Assembly: GCA_947623665.1 (NCBI GenBank)
Contig: CANQHJ010000008.1
Coordinates: 1-34,567, forward strand
From: an uncultured Bacilli bacterium
GTDB lineage: Bacteria; Bacillota_I; Bacilli_A; RF39; UBA660
Length of the DNA stretch: 34,567 bases
Direction: 5' to 3'
The notes under the pieces are model-generated. The model was given only the letters and a program-made list of their open reading frames with translations. It searched no databases and was not told the origin of the DNA. Positions 17,775 through 26,054 of this stretch are shown here, piece after piece (the stretch's first letter is position 1; each line of letters opens with the position of its first letter). The position numbers were made by a program, and so were the translations under genes.

Positions 17775-17846
17775 GTTTTACTGTATACTCTTTATCCAAA
17801 AAATCCACCTCTATACATTATATGTAAAGCCAAAAGAAAAAGACAA
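17775..17846. repeat. 72-bp exact direct repeat, copy 2 (right flank of R-M island)
   Basis: Identical to 13259-13330. Confidence 0.97.
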
Positions 17847-17856
17847 TAACTTGTCT
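17841..17856 (-). terminator. Weak terminator of the ASCH gene
   Basis: agacaa-taac-ttgtct hairpin, T-rich on the minus strand, at the stop codon. Confidence 0.5.
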
Positions 17857-18197
17857 CAAATCAATTCTATTCTTATTCCTAAAACTCCATATTTCTCTTG
17901 CTTCTCTTTAGTATAAAATTTTTCTAAAACAGAAATTAATTCTTCTTTAGTCATAGAGCTGTCTGCTAAAACAGAAATATCAAAATCTTTAAACATATCT
18001 TCAAAAGTATCATATCTTAACAAACCAATAACTTTCACTTTAAAAGATTCTTTAAGTTCAGGTTCTTTTAAAAATTTAATAGTATCTCCAATTTTAATTT
18101 GCCTTCTTTTCTCATCATTAAGTCTAATTTCAATTCTTTTTGTACCATTAAGTATAAAATCATAATACTCAGGTTGTAATTTCATTTCATGTTCCAT
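17856..18197 (-). CDS. ASCH-domain protein
   Basis: MKLQPEYYDFILNGTKRIEIRLNDEKRRQIKIGDTIKF; start trimmed to MEHEMKL preceded by AAGGA. Confidence 0.75.
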   Translation of the reverse strand: MEHEMKLQPEYYDFILNGTKRIEIRLNDEKRRQIKIGDTIKFLKEPELKESFKVKVIGLLRYDTFEDMFKDFDISVLADSSMTKEELISVLEKFYTKEKQEKYGVLGIRIELI

Positions 18198-18258
18198 ATT
18201 ATTTTTCCTTTCTTTTTTATCCACTATATTATCTCTCACGAACATATTGTAACATAAT

Positions 18259-18287
18259 TTGACATACTTTGCAAAATATAGTATTAT
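18259..18287 (+). promoter_or_regulatory. Sigma-A-type promoter of the GNAT gene
   Basis: TTGACA-N17-TATTAT. Confidence 0.75.
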
Positions 18288-18319
18288 ATTTGCAATTTCA
18301 AGAAAGGGGGAGAAAAAAT

Positions 18320-18889
18320 ATGATAAAAGTAGAAAGTTTAAAAGATTATCTTGGAATTATAAGTGATGAAGAGTTTATTAATTTAGCAACAAGAATTTAT
18401 ATGATAACTGACTTTATTTGTGAAGACTATCCAAAACATAAAGAATGGTATTTTACAAAACAACTACCTGCAATATCTGGTGAAGAAAGAAATATTTTAT
18501 TTGTTAGAAATCTAAAAAATCAAAATGAAATTATTTCAATGGCATGTTTGAAAAAAGATGAAGAAGAACAAAAAATATGTACTTTATATGTTTCAGATAA
18601 GTGTAGAGGATTAGGAGTAGGAACAGCTATTGTAGAAAAATCTATGAAATGGTTAGGAACAACAAAACCATTTATAACATTAGCAGATTATAAACTAGAA
18701 ATGTTTAAACCAATAATAAATAAATATAATTGGGAGTTAACAGAAATTGTTTCTGGATTATATAATGATAGATCACAAGAACTATGTTTTAATGGAACTC
18801 TTACTAAAAATAATGAAACCACTTTAGAACAACAATTACATAAAAAACTAATAAGAATACTAGAATGTAAAAAAAATCAAAAAAAATAA
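18320..18889 (+). CDS. GNAT family N-acetyltransferase
   Basis: CTLYVSDKCRGLGVGTAIVEKSMKWL acetyl-CoA motif; AAGGGGGAG SD; ORF-track start at 18269 lies inside the promoter. Confidence 0.75.
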   Translation: MIKVESLKDYLGIISDEEFINLATRIYMITDFICEDYPKHKEWYFTKQLPAISGEERNILFVRNLKNQNEIISMACLKKDEEEQKICTLYVSDKCRGLGVGTAIVEKSMKWLGTTKPFITLADYKLEMFKPIINKYNWELTEIVSGLYNDRSQELCFNGTLTKNNETTLEQQLHKKLIRILECKKNQKK

Positions 18890-18893
18890 TTTG

Positions 18894-18919
18894 AGTAAGT
18901 ATTAAATATTATACTTACT
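18894..18919 (+). terminator. Terminator of the GNAT gene
   Basis: agtaagtat / atacttact 9-bp stem followed by tttta. Confidence 0.65.
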
Positions 18920-18954
18920 TTTATTATTCATTATTTCTAATAAAAATACCCCTT

Positions 18955-19000
18955 AAAAATCTCCTATATACATTTATAAAGCAAAAAAAGACAATAACTT
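18955..19000. repeat. Degenerate third copy of the R-M-flanking repeat
   Basis: aaaaatctcctatatacatttataaagcaaaaaaagacaataactt; shares the 16-mer aaaaagacaataactt with copy 2 plus gapped similarity upstream. Confidence 0.5.
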
Positions 19001-19067
19001 ATATTTCATTAATTATTTTAGTATCATTAAATATGAATAATTATTTTTTCTTCTAAATACCTCAGTA

Positions 19068-20069
19068 TTAATTTAAAATGTCTATTATATTGTTTAATAT
19101 ATCATTTTTTATTTTATCATAATAAACAATATGATTTATTGTCTCTTCAACTTCTTTTATACCTATTTCCTGTTCTTCTTTTGTATCACACTCTATCATT
19201 AATGATCTTTTAATATTAAACTCTAACCATTCTAATCTACCATTATTAGCATAATAAATACTTTCCCAATCTATATTCTTATCTAAATCAATATTATCAA
19301 AATATATTTTAAAAAATGTTTTAAATAAATCAAAATCTATATTACATTTCTCATAACCAGACCAACATAAAGCAATCTCATATAATTCCAAATAAGGATT
19401 AGAATACCCTAAACATTCTAAATCAATTATTTTATATTGATCATTCAACCACATTACATTTTTACTATCCAAATCATTATGACATATTGCCCTAACTTTA
19501 TCTAACTTAGAAATTGCAATATTACCTTTATTAATACTTTCATTTAATATATCTAATTTATCATATAGCATTTCATAAATTAAAGAATTTTCATCTTTTG
19601 CAAGATTAATATAATATTCAAAATCTATATATTTCTTTTTTAGTTCTACTCCTTTATGTTTTAAATCTATTTTGTGAATGCTTGCTAATGCTTTTCCTAT
19701 TTTTTCACAATGATATTTAGTTATTTCATCATCTTTTAAAACTTTACCATCAAACCAATCATAAACATAAAAATATCTACCATCTATATTTTGCATTTTT
19801 CTATCATTAAATTTTAAAGAATATATAGCCTTAATATTATTATCTTTTAATATTTCCTCAAATTTTTCTGCTTTATTAAAATTATCCATAGCAGTAGTTC
19901 TTTTCATAATATTAGGATTTAATAACTTAACAATATATTTTCCTTTATCAGTAACAACTTTAAACATACGATGGGTTAAACCACCAGTAACCTTTAAAGG
20001 CTTTTCAATTATATTACCCAAATCAAGTTCTTTAACCATCTTATTAAAAAATAAATCCATATCATTCAC
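19068..20069 (-). CDS. APH/choline-kinase-family phosphotransferase
   Basis: VTGGLTHRMFKVVTDKGKYIVKLLNP; CHNDLDSKNVMW; KIIDLECLGYSNPYLEL. Confidence 0.85.
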   Translation of the reverse strand: MNDMDLFFNKMVKELDLGNIIEKPLKVTGGLTHRMFKVVTDKGKYIVKLLNPNIMKRTTAMDNFNKAEKFEEILKDNNIKAIYSLKFNDRKMQNIDGRYFYVYDWFDGKVLKDDEITKYHCEKIGKALASIHKIDLKHKGVELKKKYIDFEYYINLAKDENSLIYEMLYDKLDILNESINKGNIAISKLDKVRAICHNDLDSKNVMWLNDQYKIIDLECLGYSNPYLELYEIALCWSGYEKCNIDFDLFKTFFKIYFDNIDLDKNIDWESIYYANNGRLEWLEFNIKRSLMIECDTKEEQEIGIKEVEETINHIVYYDKIKNDILNNIIDILN

Positions 20070-20078
20070 CTTTTAAAT

Positions 20079-21077
20079 TTAATCTTTATAATACATCTGA
20101 TTACTACTATTAGGTTTATCTGGAATAGTTAATTTAACTAAACCTTGTTCTATAGCAGGATGTAAATACTTATTTCTTAAAGTATCTTTTGACTTAATAT
20201 TTAACTTATCCATTATTTCATTAGCACTAAGTGGAATATTCTTTTCTAAACAATCTAACAATTTATTTATATTAATTGTCTCTTGATTTATTGGCTCAAT
20301 AGGAACTTTCAAAACCTCTTCAATTGTCTCATCTATCATTTTAAGCATAAACTCTATAAATTCAGTAGAATCCCCTTTACTATTACAATTAGCAATAGCC
20401 CTATAATAATCATCTTGATATTTATGAATTTGAGATTCTATCGGTAAATATAAGAAAATATCTTTCCAATTATAAAGTAAAATATTTTGCCATAACCTTA
20501 CTGTTCTACCATTACCATCAGAAAAAGGATGAATAAAAACAAATTCATAATGAAACACAGTTGATAATATTAAAGGATGTATTTTATCTTTATTTTCTCT
20601 CATCCAACTAAATAATTGCCTCATCAAATCATCCACTAACTTAGGCAAAGGACACATAAAAATACATTTATCGTTATCAAAAACACCCTCGTTACCACTT
20701 CTAAATTTTCCTGCTTCTTCAACAGTTAAAAAAGTCATAACACCATGTACCTTTTTTAAATCTCTAATAGAATATGGATTAACTTCCATTATCATATCAT
20801 AAGCCTTATAAGCATTCTTAACTTCTTGTATATCTTTTTTAGATCCCATTACTAATTTTCCATCAATAACATCTTTAACTTGTTCTAATGTTAAATCATT
20901 ATTTTCTATTGCCAGTGATGAATGAATAGAATTAATTTTAGTTTGTTTCATGAAATGTGGTTTTTTATTAAAATTAGAAAAATTATCTAACTTAGTAACT
21001 TTTTCAGAAATTTCAGCCACTCTCAATAACATTTCTTGTGTTATTTCAAATGGTGGAAAATACTTATCTTTTTTCAT
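20079..21077 (-). CDS. Fic-domain protein with N-terminal inhibitory motif and C-terminal winged helix
   Basis: HPFSDGNGRTVR (HxFx[D/E]GNGRxxR); SLAIEN fits [S/T]xxxE[G/N]; start trimmed to MKKDKYF after AAAGGTGAG. Confidence 0.9.
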   Translation of the reverse strand: MKKDKYFPPFEITQEMLLRVAEISEKVTKLDNFSNFNKKPHFMKQTKINSIHSSLAIENNDLTLEQVKDVIDGKLVMGSKKDIQEVKNAYKAYDMIMEVNPYSIRDLKKVHGVMTFLTVEEAGKFRSGNEGVFDNDKCIFMCPLPKLVDDLMRQLFSWMRENKDKIHPLILSTVFHYEFVFIHPFSDGNGRTVRLWQNILLYNWKDIFLYLPIESQIHKYQDDYYRAIANCNSKGDSTEFIEFMLKMIDETIEEVLKVPIEPINQETININKLLDCLEKNIPLSANEIMDKLNIKSKDTLRNKYLHPAIEQGLVKLTIPDKPNSSNQMYYKD

Positions 21078-21169
21078 AAAACTCACCTTTTTCTCTACAT
21101 ATATTATACTACTAATAGTAATTTTATTCAATACGGCTTGCATAAAACTTACCTAATTTAATAACAGAA

Positions 21170-21191
21170 AAAGCAGAAATAAATCTGCTTT
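21170..21191 (-). terminator. Terminator of the TetR operon
   Basis: aaagcaga / tctgcttt perfect 8-bp stem, T-run on the minus strand. Confidence 0.7.
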
Positions 21192-21206
21192 CCTTTTATT
21201 ATAAAT

Positions 21207-22013
21207 TTAATTATTACTATTCTGTTGAACTGCCGCAATTAACTCTAAAACCCTATAAATGAATTCTAGTAATGCTATAACCATATTGTTTACATATTCT
21301 ATATTATATAGTTTAAATAATTCTTTTAGCATTTCCAATTCTTCATCAGTTGCCATATCATTATTCTTTAAAATTTCATATGCTCTATTTTGAGCTTTAA
21401 TTTCAGTCTTTAATACTTTTAAAGACATAACAAACGCTATTAAATAAAGTAATAATCCTAAAACTGTACAAATAATAGTAAATGTTGCTGTTCCACTTCT
21501 TAAAACTAAAAAGTCTAAAATTATACCTATAATAACTAAAGGAATAAATAAAAGTGGTCCAAAATAAATAAATGGTGTTAACCTAATTCTAGTTTTCATA
21601 TCTGGATCTTTTTCTTTATCTAATATTGCAAGAGCTGACTTTTGTGAAGCCATTGCAAGAGATGCAACAGAGTTTTTCTTCCAAGTAAGTCTTCTCAATC
21701 TAACTTTTTTAAAGAAATGACTATAACTATTACCAAAAAGAATTGACCCACTACATTTAACTTTAATTTTTTCAAGTCCATTATCATCAAGTATTTTTCT
21801 TGCTATATTTTCTCCAGTCATATCTATATTATTTTTCTTTTTATTATATTTATGATATTTAATTGCTAAATATATTTGCACACACAATGCAAAAACAGAT
21901 ACGATTAAAATCAATACTGCAACAATCATCATTGAACAAATAACAACATCTGATACATTACTTAAACTAACATCATATGATGCCTCTAATATTTTTCTAA
22001 ATTCCTCTACCAT
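21207..22013 (-). CDS. YugP-like membrane zinc-metallopeptidase homolog lacking HEXXH (predicted pseudoprotease)
   Basis: MTGENIARKILDDNGLEKIKV...NSVASLAMASQKSALAI...LKTEIKAQNRAYEIL...EYVNNMVIALLEFIYRVLEL matches the YugP-family layout with HEVGH replaced by QKSAL. Confidence 0.7.
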   Translation of the reverse strand: MVEEFRKILEASYDVSLSNVSDVVICSMMIVAVLILIVSVFALCVQIYLAIKYHKYNKKKNNIDMTGENIARKILDDNGLEKIKVKCSGSILFGNSYSHFFKKVRLRRLTWKKNSVASLAMASQKSALAILDKEKDPDMKTRIRLTPFIYFGPLLFIPLVIIGIILDFLVLRSGTATFTIICTVLGLLLYLIAFVMSLKVLKTEIKAQNRAYEILKNNDMATDEELEMLKELFKLYNIEYVNNMVIALLEFIYRVLELIAAVQQNSNN

Positions 22014-22065
22014 TTTACTACCTCTTTTTAAATATGTTTAAAAACAAATTTTTACTTGCTTTATT

Positions 22066-22257
22066 TTATTTTTTATTATTTTTATTTCTAATTCTTATAT
22101 ATTCTACAATTGCAAAAGCAACCCAAATAATTCCATCCCATAAAATAGAACTATTTTTTTGATTGCAAGCAAATTCTACAAAAAACCAAATTGCTGCACA
22201 TAATTGCCATAATACTATTTCATATTTCTCACAAAATTCATTAAATTTGTCCATCAC
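22066..22257 (-). CDS. Small (63-aa) two-TM protein
   Basis: LWQLCAAIWFFVEFACN...ILWDGIIWVAFAIVEYIRIRNKNNKK; lies between TetR and the YugP-like gene. Confidence 0.65.
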   Translation of the reverse strand: MMDKFNEFCEKYEIVLWQLCAAIWFFVEFACNQKNSSILWDGIIWVAFAIVEYIRIRNKNNKK

Positions 22258-22306
22258 TCTTTACTCCTTCCTTTATATTTTATAGTTAGTATAGGATAAT
22301 TCAGTT

Positions 22307-22873
22307 TTATTTATTTTCTAGACTCTTCATACTATTTATAAGTATATCTATCGATAAATCAAAGCTTTCCTTTATCGATAATGAATCTCCAAAAGCATCA
22401 TTATCTTCTAGTAAAGCAAATCCTTCTAAAAAACTTCTCATTAATCTAATACAATGTTTCACATTTTTTTTACTAATATTTAATGGTTCTACTATTTTAA
22501 ATATAACTTCATGTAATTTTTTTGTAGCTTCAAGACTAACTTCATTATCATACATGTTATACCACAACATTGCACTAAATATACCTTTATTATTAGAAAC
22601 ATAATCATAAAAAGCATAACACATATTTCTTATAGAATCATAACCAACAACGCCTACAGTTGACTCTATCATTTTACTTCCTACACTCATCCATCCATAA
22701 ATCATAATCTTTTCTCTGATATCACTTAAACTAGAAAAATGATTATATAAAGATGGAGATTTTATACCTAACTGTGATGCAATCATTTTCAAAGATAAAT
22801 TATCAAGTCCTACTTTATTTGCAAGCATTGCAGAAACTTCAATAATATCATCATCACTAATGCGTTTTTTCAA
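22307..22873 (-). CDS. TetR/AcrR-family regulator
   Basis: N-terminal HTH VGLDNLSLKMIASQLGIKSPSLYNHFSSLSDIREKIM. Confidence 0.88.
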   Translation of the reverse strand: MKKRISDDDIIEVSAMLANKVGLDNLSLKMIASQLGIKSPSLYNHFSSLSDIREKIMIYGWMSVGSKMIESTVGVVGYDSIRNMCYAFYDYVSNNKGIFSAMLWYNMYDNEVSLEATKKLHEVIFKIVEPLNISKKNVKHCIRLMRSFLEGFALLEDNDAFGDSLSIKESFDLSIDILINSMKSLENK

Positions 22874-22903
22874 GCAATCTCCCTCCTAACTAATTACATT
22901 AAT

Positions 22904-22932
22904 ATTATAACTAATCAGATTAGTTATGTCAA
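22904..22932 (-). promoter_or_regulatory. Consensus promoter with embedded operator of the TetR operon
   Basis: Minus strand TTGACA-N17-TATAAT; perfect palindrome ATAACTAATC-A-GATTAGTTAT at 22907-22927; extra half-site taactaat at 22887-22894. Confidence 0.88.
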
Positions 22933-22967
22933 TTAAACCAATAAATAATATTTCAACTTAGAATACA

Positions 22968-24026
22968 TTATCTATTAATTTTTTCAAATTCTTTACTTAA
23001 AACTTTAATAATACCATCTTGTTTTATATTCATTCCTGTAAGTAAACTAGCATCTTTACATCTATAATGTAATCTATTAAATTTACCAAGCTCTTCTATA
23101 TTACAATTAGTTAAATAAACACCCATCATTTTACCATACGCATATAAAATCTCATGAAATGGATTAATTTTAAAACTCGAAACATCATCTTTATGTTCAA
23201 AAGATAAATATGCATTTTTCATTCTATAAGATAGCGTTCTAAGAAAGCTATATTTAAAATACTTAGACATATCAGGTTCAATATTATTATTTAACATAAA
23301 ATCATACATAGAATTTTGAAGCATATGTCCAGATGCTTCAACGAAAGCCGAAGTAGAAATATAAACTGTTTTATCAAATGAATTTAAATACATTGCATCT
23401 TCAATATGCCCTAATTCATGTGCAACACTACAACATTTTTTATAATTATTAAAGTAATTATTATCAAGTAAAATATAATCATTATTACCACAAAAATCAA
23501 AATAGGTAATACCCTTATAATCATCTACTACATTACCATTTAATATTCTTCCTTCCATCAACATTCTATTAAATGTATCTATATCCTTTACATAAATACT
23601 ATGTTTTAAAAAGTCATTTATAAAATCTTTAGAATCTTCTTCTGAAATATCTCTATAAAATTTTTCTTTTACATTACATCTATCTAAATTATAATCTAAA
23701 TATTCTATAATTTTAGGAAATTCTTCTAAAGTAAATTTCTCTAAAGATAAAAAGTTATAAATAATAATATCATGTAAAAAATCATTATATTTTATTGCAC
23801 TATTATAAAAGTTTGGTCTTAGTACTTGAAATAATCTTTCATCAAATATATTTTCACCAGTAATAGATTTATGCAAATCATCAAATCCACATAAACTAAG
23901 ATAAGCCCTCTCAACATCTTCTCCTCTATAAAGTTTTGCTTCATAACTTGCCATTAAATACTCTAATTTTTCTAAGGCTTCTTTACTATACATACTTAAT
24001 ACACCTTTACTTTCTAACTTTTTCAA
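22968..24026 (-). CDS. Predicted gluzincin-type metallopeptidase, paralog 1
   Basis: CSVAHELGHIEDAM...AFVEASGHMLQN (HExGH + downstream E); likely start MYSKEAL near 23993. Confidence 0.6.
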   Translation of the reverse strand: MKKLESKGVLSMYSKEALEKLEYLMASYEAKLYRGEDVERAYLSLCGFDDLHKSITGENIFDERLFQVLRPNFYNSAIKYNDFLHDIIIYNFLSLEKFTLEEFPKIIEYLDYNLDRCNVKEKFYRDISEEDSKDFINDFLKHSIYVKDIDTFNRMLMEGRILNGNVVDDYKGITYFDFCGNNDYILLDNNYFNNYKKCCSVAHELGHIEDAMYLNSFDKTVYISTSAFVEASGHMLQNSMYDFMLNNNIEPDMSKYFKYSFLRTLSYRMKNAYLSFEHKDDVSSFKINPFHEILYAYGKMMGVYLTNCNIEELGKFNRLHYRCKDASLLTGMNIKQDGIIKVLSKEFEKINR

Positions 24027-25032
24027 TTTCCTTAGACAATACCTTTATCATTTTATCTTTATTAAAATCTATTTGCTTAAATAATCCTATATTAAAATTA
24101 TCATAATGAAGTCTTCTAAATAATTCATACTCTTCTTTACTACAATTATTTAAATAAAAACCTAACATCATACCACAAGAATAAACAACTTCTTGAACTG
24201 GGTTAATTTCTTCTCCACTAATATTAGAAAAATATCTAATACTATTCATAGAATGATTAAGTAAACAACTAATTGCATTACTCTTTAAAAGTTGTCCTGT
24301 ATCTTTAGAAATACCTTCTTCTATCAAGAAATCATGCATTAAAAATTCCCAACTATGAGAAAAGCTTTCTTTATAAGGAGACAAATCTAAAAATCTAGAT
24401 TTAACTGGTAAATCAATTCCTAACAATTCATCTACATGTCCTGACTCATGAACAATAGAACAACCCTTCTGATAATTATTACTATGTTCTCCAATACATA
24501 CATAATCATTATTTTTAGAATAACTATCAAAAAAAGTAATTCCAGAAAAACCATTTAATCTACCATCCATTATTCTTTTTTCTCTACATAACCTATCAAA
24601 TATATCTTTATTACCTATTTTAGGATTATATCTAAAAAAATCATTAACCAAAACTCTAACATATTTATTTTCTATATCCTTAGTTTGTTTTTCTTCTAAA
24701 TTATCAAAATTTCTAGCAATAAACTCACAAACAGATAAAACATCATTTAAATAAAATTCTCTAAAACTATCTATATTATTATTTAATATTATATTATTTT
24801 CTAAACTTATATTATTAATATGTTCTGCAAAACTCATATGTTTAAAAACAAAATCATCATAATCAAACATATACCCAAAGCCACAAGAATTATGCATCTC
24901 ATCAAGTCCTAAAAGTGAGAACATAAGTCTATCAGAATATTCTCCATTATAAAGTTTTTCCTTATAATTTAATATACTACTTTCTAATTTTTTTAAAAAT
25001 TCTTTTTCATATTCAAAATTCATATAAATCAC
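24007..25032 (-). CDS. Predicted gluzincin-type metallopeptidase, paralog 2
   Basis: CSIVHESGHVDELLG...YKESFSHSWEFLMHDFL; aligns with paralogs 1 and 3. Confidence 0.6.
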   Translation of the reverse strand: MIYMNFEYEKEFLKKLESSILNYKEKLYNGEYSDRLMFSLLGLDEMHNSCGFGYMFDYDDFVFKHMSFAEHINNISLENNIILNNNIDSFREFYLNDVLSVCEFIARNFDNLEEKQTKDIENKYVRVLVNDFFRYNPKIGNKDIFDRLCREKRIMDGRLNGFSGITFFDSYSKNNDYVCIGEHSNNYQKGCSIVHESGHVDELLGIDLPVKSRFLDLSPYKESFSHSWEFLMHDFLIEEGISKDTGQLLKSNAISCLLNHSMNSIRYFSNISGEEINPVQEVVYSCGMMLGFYLNNCSKEEYELFRRLHYDNFNIGLFKQIDFNKDKMIKVLSKEIEKVRK

Positions 25033-26048
25033 CTATCTAACTTTCGTATTTCTTTTTTTAAACTCTTAACAAGTTTTTCTTTATTAATATCCATTTCTTC
25101 AAATAATTTGAAATCGTATACACTACGATGAAGTACATCAAACTTTAAGAAATTCTTCTCATCACTATTACAAAAATACAAAGCAAGCAAAATCCCATAA
25201 CTATAAAGTACAGCTTCTTTCATTTCCTCATATTTTCCTTCATTTAAAAGTTTTAAATAATCATTTGAAAAATCATACAAATCTTTTAACAATTCTATCT
25301 TATTAGAAATAGCCTCTTCTTTAATAATATTTTTTCTTATCAAAAAATCATAAGCTTTATTTTCAAAATAATGTGATTCTACTTCACTAAATAAAGATAA
25401 CATATCATATTCTAATTTCAAATCACCATCCATTTCTAATTCTTCATAAAAATGCCCATCTTCATGAAAAAAATCAAAAGCATTTTCATTATTATCACCA
25501 TTACTATCAATATAAATAAAATCATTACCTCTAATATAATCAGATAAAGTTTCAGAACAGCCAAAATATACTGCATCATGTCCTGTTATAATCTTTAAAT
25601 CTTTAACCATTTTATTCAAATGATTTTTATCAATATGCATCTCTTCTTCACTAAACTCTTTTATAATATCAATCCATTGTTCTCTAGAAAGTTCATCATT
25701 TAAAACAACTTCTCTATTTAGCAAATCAGAATAATCATCTAAAACTTCTAAAATAGCAGGAAAAACTTCTAAAGAAAACTCATCTAAAGATTTAATATTT
25801 TCAATATAATTACCTCTATATTTATCACTTTCTCTCATAACCATTCTATAAATTATAGGACTCTTATTTTTAAGTATAATATCATTAAATAATTCATAAC
25901 CAGTAATATAACTATAAATATCATTTAAATTTGTCAAAGACAAATAAGCCTTATAAGTATCTTGATTCCTATAAAGCTTATTTTCATATAAATATATTAA
26001 AAATTTTATTCTATCAAAAACATTTTTTCTATACACAACCTTACCCAC
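25029..26048 (-). CDS. Predicted gluzincin-type metallopeptidase, paralog 3 (most divergent)
   Basis: FDFFHEDGHFYEELEMDG...FSEVESHYFENKAYDFL; ATGA overlap with paralog 2. Confidence 0.55.
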   Translation of the reverse strand: MGKVVYRKNVFDRIKFLIYLYENKLYRNQDTYKAYLSLTNLNDIYSYITGYELFNDIILKNKSPIIYRMVMRESDKYRGNYIENIKSLDEFSLEVFPAILEVLDDYSDLLNREVVLNDELSREQWIDIIKEFSEEEMHIDKNHLNKMVKDLKIITGHDAVYFGCSETLSDYIRGNDFIYIDSNGDNNENAFDFFHEDGHFYEELEMDGDLKLEYDMLSLFSEVESHYFENKAYDFLIRKNIIKEEAISNKIELLKDLYDFSNDYLKLLNEGKYEEMKEAVLYSYGILLALYFCNSDEKNFLKFDVLHRSVYDFKLFEEMDINKEKLVKSLKKEIRKLDR

Positions 26049-26054
26049 CTATTA

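Noticed and set aside
13259-17846. Classical transposon or prophage carrying the R-M genes
   Set aside because: No transposase, integrase, terminal inverted repeats or tRNA target visible; flanks are a long direct repeat only.
20950-21156. Plus-strand ORF antisense to the Fic gene start
   Set aside because: No supporting signals.
22307-24026. Toxin-antitoxin reading of the TetR / 63-aa protein module
   Set aside because: The 63-aa protein is a plain two-TM polypeptide without a recognisable toxin motif, and the third gene is a YugP-like protein; evidence insufficient.
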